Shown: one piece after another, positions 1-7,109 of the stretch
Layout of the letters: the number at the start of each line of letters is the position of its first letter
Position numbering within the stretch: the stretch's first letter is position 1
Origin: a bacterium
GTDB lineage: Bacteria > Bacteroidota > Bacteroidia > B-17B0 > Aurantibacillaceae
Assembly (NCBI GenBank): GCA_027364695.1
Contig: DAHXOV010000279.1
Span: 1 to 13,470 of the forward strand
Direction: 5' to 3'
DNA: 13,470 nt
Program-made: the position numbers and the translations under genes
The notes under the pieces: model-generated
The model's database searches: none
The model's input: the letters and a program-made list of their open reading frames with translations, nothing else
What the model was told of the DNA's origin: nothing

Positions 1-1521
1 GATGATAACAGCACAACCTGCAAAGTTAAGCAGCCCTTCTTCCAAGGCTCGCAAAGTATTCACATCTAAATCATTGGTTGGCTCATCTAACAAAAGTACA
101 TTTCCTCCTTCTTTGAGAGCAATTGCCAAATGTAAACGATTCCTTTCTCCTCCTGAAAGCACCCCACATTTTTTGCCTTGGTCTGCACCTGTAAAGTTAA
201 ACCGTCCTAAATAAGCACGGGCATTGATGGCTCTGCCTTCAAACAGAAGGTTATCTAATCCCCCACTCACTACTTCAAAAACAGTTTTTTCGGCATCTAT
301 GGCTTTATGCGTTTGATCAACATAAGATATTTTTACAGTAGGGCCTATCTTAATCTCACCCGATGTAGGTTTTTCTTGCCCCATAATGATTTTGAAGAGG
401 GTTGTCTTTCCTACACCGTTAGGACCTATAATTCCTACTATACCAGCAGGTGGTAGCTTAAAACTTATATTTTCAAACAGTACCTTGTCTCCATATACTT
501 TCGTTAAATGGATGGCTTCAATAACATCATTACCAAGGCGGGGACCATTGGGAATAAAAATTTCTAATTTTTCTTCTTTTGCTTTCACATCTTCGTTGAG
601 CAGTTTTTCATAATTTTGTAAGCGGGCTTTTTGTTTAACTCCTCTGCCTTTTATACCTGCCCGTACCCATTCTAACTCTCTTTCAAGTGTTTTTAATCTT
701 CTGCTTTCCTGTTTTTCCTCTTGTCTCAATCGTTCTTGTTTTTGTTCTAACCAGTTGGTGTAATTTCCTTTCCACGGAATACCTTCGCCTCTATCTAACT
801 CTAATATCCATCCTGCTACATTGTCTAAAAAATAACGGTCATGAGTAACGGCAATGACAGTTCCCTTGTAATTTTTTAAATGTTGCTCCAGCCATTCTAC
901 ACTTTCTGCATCCAGGTGATTGGTGGGCTCATCCAATAGTAAAATATCGGGCGCTTGTAATAATAATCTGCAAAGAGCTACCCTTCTTCTTTCTCCGCCA
1001 GAGAGTATTTTGATTGGTGTATCAGCATCAGGACAACGCAAAGCATCCATGGCTTTCTCTAAACTGTTGTCTAAATTCCATAAATCATATTGGTCTATTT
1101 TTTCTTGCAATGCTGCTTGTAAGTTGATGAGTTTATCCATCTTATCAGGGTTATTCATTACTTCTTCATCGGCAAACTGGTGATTTACTTCCTCGTATTT
1201 TTCTAGTATATCCACATAATTCTGCACGCCTTCTCTGACCACTTCAATGACCGTTTTATTTTCATCTAATTGAGGCTCTTGTTCTAACATTCCAACTGTA
1301 TATCCTGGTGTATAGTGTACTTCGCCGATATAATCCTTATCAATGCCTGCAATAATCCGAAGCAGGGTAGATTTTCCTGCTCCATTCAAACCCAAAACAC
1401 CTATTTTTGCACCATAATAGAATGATAAATAAATATCTGATAATACTTGCTTGTTAGGGGGGTGAATTTTACTCACATTGACCATGCTGAAAATAATCTG
1501 CCTGCCTTCCTGATTTGACAT
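1..1521 (-). CDS. ettA: EttA, ABC-F translational throttle ATPase (3' end cut off by window edge)
   Basis: EttA binds the ribosomal E site and couples ATP/ADP state to release of ribosomes into elongation; it is cytoplasmic and has no membrane domain. The 507 visible codons carry two ABC cassettes. Cassette 1 has Walker A GLNGAGKST (44-52), signature LSGGE (173-177), Walker B with D197/E198 and the H-loop His at 227. Between the cassettes is the charged helical linker (about 255-315, rich in E/K/R) that contacts P-site tRNA in ABC-F proteins. Cassette 2 has Walker A GPNGVGKTT (366-374), signature LSGGE (455-459) and Walker B LLLDEPTND around 476-484. The second H-loop and roughly the last 50 residues lie beyond the left edge. 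Phrases such as WILELDRGEGIPWKGNY and GKKCGVLSGGERNRLHLA distinguish EttA from Uup or resistance-type ABC-F proteins. The ATG at 1521 is chosen because the family starts just before this point and a promoter lies 11 bp upstream. Transcribed divergently from recG. Confidence 0.96.
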   Translation of the reverse strand, partial: MSNQEGRQIIFSMVNVSKIHPPNKQVLSDIYLSFYYGAKIGVLGLNGAGKSTLLRIIAGIDKDYIGEVHYTPGYTVGMLEQEPQLDENKTVIEVVREGVQNYVDILEKYEEVNHQFADEEVMNNPDKMDKLINLQAALQEKIDQYDLWNLDNSLEKAMDALRCPDADTPIKILSGGERRRVALCRLLLQAPDILLLDEPTNHLDAESVEWLEQHLKNYKGTVIAVTHDRYFLDNVAGWILELDRGEGIPWKGNYTNWLEQKQERLRQEEKQESRRLKTLERELEWVRAGIKGRGVKQKARLQNYEKLLNEDVKAKEEKLEIFIPNGPRLGNDVIEAIHLTKVYGDKVLFENISFKLPPAGIVGIIGPNGVGKTTLFKIIMGQEKPTSGEIKIGPTVKISYVDQTHKAIDAEKTVFEVVSGGLDNLLFEGRAINARAYLGRFNFTGADQGKKCGVLSGGERNRLHLAIALKEGGNVLLLDEPTNDLDVNTLRALEEGLLNFAGCAVII

Positions 1522-1532
1522 ATTTTTTGTGG

Positions 1533-1540
1533 CAAAAGTA
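1533..1540 (-). promoter_or_regulatory. Bacteroidota-type -7 box for ettA
   Basis: On the minus strand this reads TACTTTTG, a perfect match to the Bacteroidota -7 consensus TAnnTTTG, ending 11 bp before the ettA ATG. The start of transcription would fall only a few bases before the start codon, so the leader would be very short and there is no Shine-Dalgarno sequence. No convincing TTTG -33 element is visible upstream. The box is read from sequence; activity is inferred. Confidence 0.65.
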
Positions 1541-1615
1541 ATAATTATTTATGCTAAATTAATGTGAATGTTTTATGTTTTGCGGAGTATCTTATTTTTT
1601 TAAAATTAGCGGCAT

Positions 1616-1623
1616 TATTTTTC
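1616..1623 (+). promoter_or_regulatory. Possible -7 box for recG
   Basis: TATTTTTC matches TAnnTTTG at all but the last position and ends 4 bp before the recG GTG, which would make the transcript almost leaderless. An alternative lies at 1574-1582 (TATGTTTTG, one base too long in its spacing), which would give a leader of about 40 bases. I cannot choose between them. Confidence 0.35.
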
Positions 1624-1627
1624 ATTA

Positions 1628-3736
1628 GTGAAATACAAAGATATTTTATACCAAGATATTGCTTATGTAAAAGGTATAGGACCTGACAAAGCAAAAATTT
1701 TGAATGAAGAATTAAAGATATTCTCTGTCTTTGACTTATTGAATTATTTTCCATTCAGATATGAAAACAGATCTGCTATTCATTCTATTGAATCCATCAA
1801 TTTCACAATAAATTATATACAAATTAAGGGATATATTACGGATATAAAAACAGATAAATTTGGGAACAGAAATGTTTTAATTGCAAAGATAAAGGATGCT
1901 TCGGGAAGCATTGAATTGGTTTTTTTTAATGGCATTAAGTGGTTATCTAAATTTTTAAGAACAGGAAAAAATTATCTGGTTTATGGAAAGGTGAATCAAT
2001 TCAGAGATACTTACAATATACTACATCCTGAGATTGAGGAAGCTACAGAAGATGCCATTCAATTTAAAGCAAGATGGTGTGGCGTGTATAATATTACTGA
2101 GCGATTGAAAAAATCTAAGTGGAAAATAGACAGTGAGAATATCAGAAAGTGGATATTTAATATCTATCAGGCATATCCCCAACTTCAAATAGCAGAAAAT
2201 TTATCTCATGAGATTCTTATAAAAAATCAACTTATCAGCAGACAAGATGCATACAAATGGATTCATTTACCTGATAACGAAGAACAGATTCATCCATCAG
2301 TAAATAGACTGAAGTTTGAAGAGCTATTTTTTGCTCAATTAGACATTGCTCGTCAGCATAAGAAAATGAAACAAAACAAGGGCTTTGTTTTTCAAAATGT
2401 AGGCGAGTTATTTAATGAATTTTATCACCAGTGCTTACCTTTTGAACTAACCAATGCGCAGAAAAGAGTGATTAAAGAAATACGCAATGATACAAAGACA
2501 GGAAAGCAAATGAACAGATTATTGCAGGGAGATGTAGGCAGTGGAAAGACCATTGTTGCAGTATTTTCAGCATTATTTGCTATTGACAACAAATATCAGG
2601 TAGCCATGATGGCGCCTACAGAAATTCTCGCACAACAGCATTTCTTTACTATTTCTAAATTACTTCATCCATTACCCGTAAATGTCCATTTACTTACCGG
2701 TGCCACAGCACAAAAAGAAAGAAAAATAATACATGAACAACTATTGTCAGGAGAGTTAAACTTTTTAATTGGCACACACGCCTTGATTGAGGATAATGTG
2801 CAATTTAAAAAACTTGGTTTAGTCATTATAGATGAACAACACCGATTTGGTGTAGCACAAAGAGCTAAAATTCAATTAAAAGAAGCTATTCCACCACATG
2901 TATTGGTAATGACCGCTACACCTATTCCAAGAACATTGGCTATGACTATCTATGGCGATTTAGACGTTTCTGTTTTAGATGAACTACCCCCCAATAGAAA
3001 GCCCGTCGTTACTGCCCACAGATATTATAGCAAAAACTTGGATGTATTGTGTTTTGTAAAAGAACAGATAGATACAGGAAGACAAGCCTATTTTGTTTTT
3101 CCATTGATACAAGAAAGTGAAAAGATGGACTTAGAAAATTTAGAGAAAGGCTATGAAGAATTGAAAAAATTTTTTTCTGACTATATTTTAGTGAAGGTGC
3201 ATGGTAAAATGAGTAATGAAGAAAAAGACGCAGCTATGCATGCCTTTTACAAAGGAGAAGCACAAATTATGGTAGCTACCACCGTAATAGAAGTGGGCGT
3301 AGATGTCCCTAATGCAAGCATGATGGTAATTGAAAATGCAAATAGATTTGGGCTTTCTCAGCTACATCAACTGAGAGGAAGAGTAGGTCGTGGGTCTGAA
3401 AAATCATATTGTATATTGCTTACTAATAATCATCTCAGTGAAGATGCTAAAATACGAATTGATACAATGGTAAGAACCTCTGATGGGTTTGAAATCAGCG
3501 AGGTAGATTTAAAACTAAGAGGACCTGGCGAACTGGCAGGCACAAGGCAAAGCGGAATAATGAACTTTAAGATAGCAGATCTTACTACTGATTTTTCGCT
3601 ACTTAAAGCCGCAAGAGAAGCTGCTGCAGAATTATTAGAAAAAGACGAGCACATACAACACCCTGAAAACTGGCCTATACGCGAGTATATATTACAAAAT
3701 GAAAAAGAAAAAAAAAGGGGGAGAAAGAGAGGATAA
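1628..3736 (+). CDS. recG: ATP-dependent DNA helicase RecG
   Basis: RecG is a monomeric SF2 translocase that regresses stalled replication forks and moves branched DNA, including Holliday junctions and R-loops. At 702 residues it has the usual length. The N-terminal helix-hairpin region (YVKGIGPDKA, 13-22) and the OB-fold wedge domain (about 60-150) precede the motor. Motor motifs are Walker A GDVGSGKT (301-308), APTEILAQQH (329-338), DEQH (402-405), MTATPIPRT (428-436), TTVIEVGVDVPNA (551-563) and QLRGRVGRG (581-589). The TRG motif typical of RecG/Mfd follows (RGPGELAGTRQSG, 631-643). The start is GTG; no nearby in-frame ATG precedes the conserved LLNYFPFRYENR region. The last dozen residues are strongly basic (KEKKRGRKRG) and are encoded by a purine-only tract. 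It is followed 71 bp later by a lipoprotein gene that has its own promoter-like sequence. Confidence 0.97.
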   Translation: MKYKDILYQDIAYVKGIGPDKAKILNEELKIFSVFDLLNYFPFRYENRSAIHSIESINFTINYIQIKGYITDIKTDKFGNRNVLIAKIKDASGSIELVFFNGIKWLSKFLRTGKNYLVYGKVNQFRDTYNILHPEIEEATEDAIQFKARWCGVYNITERLKKSKWKIDSENIRKWIFNIYQAYPQLQIAENLSHEILIKNQLISRQDAYKWIHLPDNEEQIHPSVNRLKFEELFFAQLDIARQHKKMKQNKGFVFQNVGELFNEFYHQCLPFELTNAQKRVIKEIRNDTKTGKQMNRLLQGDVGSGKTIVAVFSALFAIDNKYQVAMMAPTEILAQQHFFTISKLLHPLPVNVHLLTGATAQKERKIIHEQLLSGELNFLIGTHALIEDNVQFKKLGLVIIDEQHRFGVAQRAKIQLKEAIPPHVLVMTATPIPRTLAMTIYGDLDVSVLDELPPNRKPVVTAHRYYSKNLDVLCFVKEQIDTGRQAYFVFPLIQESEKMDLENLEKGYEELKKFFSDYILVKVHGKMSNEEKDAAMHAFYKGEAQIMVATTVIEVGVDVPNASMMVIENANRFGLSQLHQLRGRVGRGSEKSYCILLTNNHLSEDAKIRIDTMVRTSDGFEISEVDLKLRGPGELAGTRQSGIMNFKIADLTTDFSLLKAAREAAAELLEKDEHIQHPENWPIREYILQNEKEKKRGRKRG

Positions 3737-3795
3737 ATACTATTCATTCAGAAATATTTGTAATGTTTATCCAATCATGAAGATAAAATAATCGT

Positions 3796-3803
3796 TATTT
3801 TCG
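3796..3803 (+). promoter_or_regulatory. Possible -7 box before the lipoprotein gene
   Basis: TATTTTCG matches TAnnTTTG except for C at position 7 and ends 4 bp before the ATG at 3808. Its placement matches the other promoter-like boxes in this window. No -33 element is clear. It may drive the lipoprotein-ybeY-rlmN unit. Confidence 0.4.
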
Positions 3804-3807
3804 CACT

Positions 3808-4257
3808 ATGAAATGTTTCTTTTTATTGTTGTTCTGGACATTGTTTGCATCGTCTTGTAAAGAAAATAATTTAGGGCAAAAAAGACAACAAGATAGTTTA
3901 TATACAGTTTTACACTGTCAAATAACAGAATTAAGTTGCCTTCCTAAACAGGAAAAAGAATATTTTTTATTGAAAGATACTTTATCACAGCAAGACAGTG
4001 CATTATATGAAGATATTTATTCTAATTACAAAAGAGCACTGGATGCGATGGATAGTATTCAGATGTTTCTGCCATCTATTATTGCAGAACACGACACACT
4101 TGCAAAGTACATAGAAATACAGGATACAAATGTAAATAGCAGGTTAAAATACCTGATATTATTAAGTCAAAATTATATTAAAGAATACTACAAGTCTATG
4201 GCTATTATAGAACAAAATAAGATATTATTAAAGCATTTTTCTCAACAACAGAAGTAG
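3808..4257 (+). CDS. Small predicted lipoprotein, function unknown
   Basis: I do not recognise a family. The 149-residue product starts with a short hydrophobic leader ending in the lipobox ASSC, with the lipid-acceptor Cys at residue 17, so it should be cleaved by signal peptidase II and anchored in the envelope. The mature part (about 130 residues) is polar and rich in K, Q, E and D. It looks largely alpha-helical, with heptad-like stretches around residues 55-95 and 105-145, and has one more pair of cysteines at 37 and 44. There is no enzyme motif. Its stop codon is TAG and the next ATG follows 10 bp later, so it is probably cotranscribed with the YbeY-PLP gene and rlmN. That neighbourhood gives no functional clue because the neighbours are cytoplasmic. 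Confidence 0.8.
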   Translation: MKCFFLLLFWTLFASSCKENNLGQKRQQDSLYTVLHCQITELSCLPKQEKEYFLLKDTLSQQDSALYEDIYSNYKRALDAMDSIQMFLPSIIAEHDTLAKYIEIQDTNVNSRLKYLILLSQNYIKEYYKSMAIIEQNKILLKHFSQQQK

Positions 4258-4267
4258 ATATAGAGGC

Positions 4268-5983
4268 ATGAATAAAATAATTTTTAATTCATTTGAAGAA
4301 GCAAAACTAGCTTACAGAAAAGAAGTATTAAAAGAATGGGTAAAGAATACTGTACAAAACGAAAAATATAAGCCATATCAAGTTGCTTTTAATTTTACAG
4401 ATGATGAAAAGTTACTTGAAATCAATAAAAAATTCTTGAATCACGATTCTTACACAGATATTATTACCTTTGATTATTCAGAAAACAAGCAAATACAAGG
4501 AGAGATATTTATCAGCACACAACGAGTTAAAGAAAATGCAAAGCGGCTAAAGGTGAGTTATGAAGAAGAAATCCTAAGAGTTATTGTTCACGGTGTTTTA
4601 CATTTATGTGGATATAAAGACAAAACAGATAAAGAAAGAAATTTAATGCAAAAAAAAGAAAATAAATATATTCAAATTTTCTATTCACAATTTCAAAAGC
4701 AGAAGGATATGAAAAAATCAAAAAAACAAAAATCTGCAATCAAACAATATCATCCTGAATCTATGATAATGTCTTATGGATATAAACCCGAACTATCGGT
4801 AGGTGCTATCAAATGTCCAATATATCAAACCTCTACATTTGTGTTTCACACGGCAGAAGAAGGTAAAGCATTTTTTGAACTGGCTTACGGTCAAAGAAAA
4901 AAGAAGCCAAAAGAAGAAATAGGACTTATTTATAGTCGCTTAAATAACCCTGATATAGAGATTCTAGAAGATAGATTAACGCTGTGGGATGAAGCAGATG
5001 CCGCTGTTGTATTTGAAAGTGGAATGGCAGCTATCAGTACAATATTTTTTGAGTTCTTAAACCCAGGAGATATTTTTTTATATAGTGCCCCACTATATGG
5101 AGGTACGGAACACTTTATCAATCATGTATTAAATAAGTTTAATATACAAGGTATTCAGTTCAATCATCACCATTCAAGAAAAGATATTATTCATCTTATT
5201 GAAAAATCAGGAAACAAAGACCGTTTAAAACTTATATATATAGAAACCCCTTCTAATCCCACCAATACATTGATAAACATTCAGATGTGCAGGGATATTG
5301 CAGATTATTTTTCTACAAAAAAAAACGAGGTAGTAGTTGCCGTAGATAATACTTATTTAGGTCCGCTGTGGCAACATCCAATTAAATATGGCGCTGATTT
5401 GGTATTATACTCCGCTACTAAATATATTGGAGGACATAGCGACTTGATAGCAGGCGCATGCATTGGAAAGAAAAAATATATCCAAAGAATAAAAACTTTG
5501 CGATCCTTCCTTGGTAACATGGCAGGACCATGGACAGGATGGTTGTTATTAAGAAGTTTGGAAACATTGAAAGTACGTATGCAACAACAAACGGACAATG
5601 CAATGAAAATAGCAAGGTATTTAAATCATCATCCAAAAGTAGAAAAAGTATTGTATTTAGGATTATTAAACAAAAAAGACCCACAGTATCAAATTTTCAA
5701 AAAACAATGTCTGTCGCCAGGAGCAATGCTCAGTTTTTATATTAAAGGAAAAGAAAAACAAGCATTCAGATTTTTAAATCATCTGAAACTGATTCATTTG
5801 GCAGTGAGTTTGGGTAGTACTGAATCACTGGCAGAACACCCTGCAACGATGACCCATGTCAGCGTGCCCACAAAAGAAAAGCAAATGTATGGCATTACAG
5901 AAAATATGATTCGCTTATCTATTGGTATTGAAAATGCAGAGGACTTGATTGCAGATATAGATCAAGCATTAAGTGTTATTTAA
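4268..5983 (+). CDS. ybeY: Fusion ORF: YbeY rRNA endonuclease + Cys/Met-metabolism PLP enzyme (cystathionine gamma-lyase/synthase-like)
   Basis: One uninterrupted frame of 571 codons holds two proteins that are normally separate. Residues 1 to about 140 are YbeY, the metal-dependent endoribonuclease needed for 16S rRNA 3' maturation: LNHDSYTDIITFDY (57-70) and HGVLHLCGYKD (108-118). Zinc ligands would be H108 and H112, with Asp118 where E. coli has the third His. Residues 148-571 are a full-length (424 aa) fold-type I PLP enzyme: YSR (222-224) for phosphate binding, SGMAA (251-255), PLP-stacking Tyr277 in LYGGT, Asp360 in VAVDNTY, Schiff-base Lys385 in SATKYIGGHSD, and carboxylate-binding Arg549 in MIRLSIG. 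The cysteine found after the stacking Tyr in classical methionine gamma-lyases is Gly here, favouring a cystathionine-type or related lyase. The joint is only some 8-15 residues, very Lys/Gln-rich, and contains ATG148 (4709), which could also start the enzyme separately. rlmN follows after 7 bp. Confidence 0.92.
   Translation: MNKIIFNSFEEAKLAYRKEVLKEWVKNTVQNEKYKPYQVAFNFTDDEKLLEINKKFLNHDSYTDIITFDYSENKQIQGEIFISTQRVKENAKRLKVSYEEEILRVIVHGVLHLCGYKDKTDKERNLMQKKENKYIQIFYSQFQKQKDMKKSKKQKSAIKQYHPESMIMSYGYKPELSVGAIKCPIYQTSTFVFHTAEEGKAFFELAYGQRKKKPKEEIGLIYSRLNNPDIEILEDRLTLWDEADAAVVFESGMAAISTIFFEFLNPGDIFLYSAPLYGGTEHFINHVLNKFNIQGIQFNHHHSRKDIIHLIEKSGNKDRLKLIYIETPSNPTNTLINIQMCRDIADYFSTKKNEVVVAVDNTYLGPLWQHPIKYGADLVLYSATKYIGGHSDLIAGACIGKKKYIQRIKTLRSFLGNMAGPWTGWLLLRSLETLKVRMQQQTDNAMKIARYLNHHPKVEKVLYLGLLNKKDPQYQIFKKQCLSPGAMLSFYIKGKEKQAFRFLNHLKLIHLAVSLGSTESLAEHPATMTHVSVPTKEKQMYGITENMIRLSIGIENAEDLIADIDQALSVI
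4709..4711 (+). other. Candidate internal start codon for the PLP enzyme
   Basis: This ATG (codon 148 of the fusion frame) lies where a stand-alone enzyme of this family would begin: the conserved HPESMIMSYGYKPE stretch starts 14 codons later. A purine-rich AGAAGG precedes it, but only 2 bp away, too close for a normal Shine-Dalgarno sequence. In the +1 frame a TGA overlaps it as ATGA, the layout expected of two separate, translationally coupled genes. Whether it is used cannot be seen from sequence. Confidence 0.35.
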
Positions 5984-5990
5984 GAAGTAT

Positions 5991-7040
5991 ATGAACAAAT
6001 CAGATATTAGGCATTTAAATTTTGAACAGATTCAGGACTGGGTACTGGATAATCAATTATCCAAATACAGAGCCCAACAAATATATGATTGGTTGTGGAT
6101 AAAAAATATAGCTTCTTTTGAGGAAATGACAGATATTCCAAAAGCATTAAGAGAAAAATTATCTGAAAATTTTGAAATTAAACAGATCGTTTCCCATCAT
6201 ATTCAGGTTAGCAAAGACAGGACTATCAAATGCGCCATTAGATTATTTGATAAAAACATAGTGGAGAGCGTATTGATACCCACTCAAACAAGATCTACTG
6301 CCTGTGTATCCTCACAAGTAGGATGCAGCCTGGATTGTAAGTTTTGTGCTACTGCCCAACTGAAAAGAAAGCGAAATCTAGATTATCAGGAAATTTATCA
6401 GCAGGTATATTTCATTAAAAAATTAGCCTACGAAAAATATCATCTGCCTCTCACCAATATTGTATATATGGGCATGGGAGAGCCATTGCTGAATTATACA
6501 AATGTGATGAAAAGCATTGAAATGATTACTTCACCAAAAGGAATGGGTATAAGCCCCCAAAGAATAACTGTATCTACATCAGGTATTGCAAAAATGATCG
6601 TCAAGATGGCTGACCAGTATGTAAAATTTAATTTGGCTCTTTCTTTGCACTCAGCCATTGAAGAAAAAAGAAAACAAATAATGAGTATAAGTGAAAGCAA
6701 CCATATAGACATGCTTGTCAATGCCCTCAATTATTTTTACGAAAAAACTGGCAACAGACCAACCTTAGAATATGTGATGTTATATGAATTGAATGACCGT
6801 ATAGAGGACGCTAATGCATTGATAAATTTTTGCAGAAAGGTCAAATCAAAAGTAAATTTAATAGAATATAATCCTATAGATCATGTCCCTTTTAAGAAAA
6901 CGACAAAAGAGCGGTTAAATCATTTTGTACAACATTTAGAAAAGAATAAAATGATAGTAACTGTAAGAAGAAGTCGTGGTGAGGATATAGATGCGGCGTG
7001 CGGGCAATTAGCAAATAAAAATGTACTTTTTAGTGTCTAA
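5991..7040 (+). CDS. rlmN: RlmN, 23S rRNA (adenine-2503-C2)/tRNA (adenine-37-C2) methyltransferase
   Basis: RlmN is a cytoplasmic radical-SAM enzyme that methylates C2 of A2503 in 23S rRNA, and A37 in some tRNAs, through a methyl-cysteine intermediate. The 349-residue product has the cluster motif C112-x3-C116-x2-C119 (GCSLDCKFCATA), the catalytic Cys105 seven residues before it (STACVSSQVGC) and the methyl-carrying Cys337 near the C-terminus (DAACGQLA). GMGEPLLNY (161-169) and ITVSTSG (192-198) are SAM-binding motifs of the family. I chose the ATG at 5991, 7 bp after the preceding stop. A GTG at 5973 would add six residues and overlap the upstream gene by 11 bp, but the N-terminus MNKSDIRHLN matches the family from the ATG. 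Cotranscription with the YbeY fusion gene puts two rRNA-processing activities in one unit. A hairpin overlaps the stop codon. Confidence 0.96.
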   Translation: MNKSDIRHLNFEQIQDWVLDNQLSKYRAQQIYDWLWIKNIASFEEMTDIPKALREKLSENFEIKQIVSHHIQVSKDRTIKCAIRLFDKNIVESVLIPTQTRSTACVSSQVGCSLDCKFCATAQLKRKRNLDYQEIYQQVYFIKKLAYEKYHLPLTNIVYMGMGEPLLNYTNVMKSIEMITSPKGMGISPQRITVSTSGIAKMIVKMADQYVKFNLALSLHSAIEEKRKQIMSISESNHIDMLVNALNYFYEKTGNRPTLEYVMLYELNDRIEDANALINFCRKVKSKVNLIEYNPIDHVPFKKTTKERLNHFVQHLEKNKMIVTVRRSRGEDIDAACGQLANKNVLFSV

Positions 7041-7056
7041 TGTTAGCACCCTTTTT
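7033..7056 (+). terminator. Possible intrinsic terminator overlapping the rlmN stop
   Basis: GTG-T-CTAA at 7033-7040 pairs with TTAG-CAC at 7043-7049, leaving one bulged T and a two-base tip that would open to four. The stem is followed by CC and five T residues (7052-7056). The stem is short and imperfect, so this is a moderate call, but it lies exactly where the rlmN operon should end, before the next promoter. Confidence 0.4.
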
Positions 7057-7073
7057 ATCACTGCCACAAATTT

Positions 7074-7102
7074 TTTGTTCACTGTTTCTTTTCTTATCTT
7101 GC
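7074..7102 (+). promoter_or_regulatory. Promoter for the polyprenyl synthase/DUF3109 unit
   Basis: A -33 element TTTG (7074-7077) is separated by 17 bp from TATCTTGC (7095-7102), a variant of TAnnTTTG. It ends 7 bp before the TTG start at 7110, so the mRNA leader would be minimal. The spacing fits the Bacteroidota housekeeping promoter model; activity is inferred. Confidence 0.5.
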
Positions 7103-7109
7103 AGCCGTT

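Noticed and set aside
386..1183. Plus-strand ORFs at 386-613 and 920-1183
   Set aside because: They run antisense to conserved EttA coding sequence and have no promoter or recognisable product.
3430..3747. Minus-strand ORF antisense to the 3' end of recG
   Set aside because: It is a shadow of the RecG coding frame, serine/leucine-rich with no family features.
3731..3772. Inverted repeat GGATAAA ... TTTATCC after recG as a terminator
   Set aside because: The 7-bp AT-rich arms are separated by 28 bases and no T tract follows, so a stable terminator hairpin is unlikely.
4650..4657. A8 run in ybeY as a frameshift error creating the fusion
   Set aside because: The frame after the run still reads the conserved YbeY C-terminal pattern, so the reading frame is correct past it.
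5973..5990. GTG at 5973 as the start of rlmN
   Set aside because: It would overlap the upstream gene by 11 bp and add six residues not expected from the family; the ATG at 5991 fits better.
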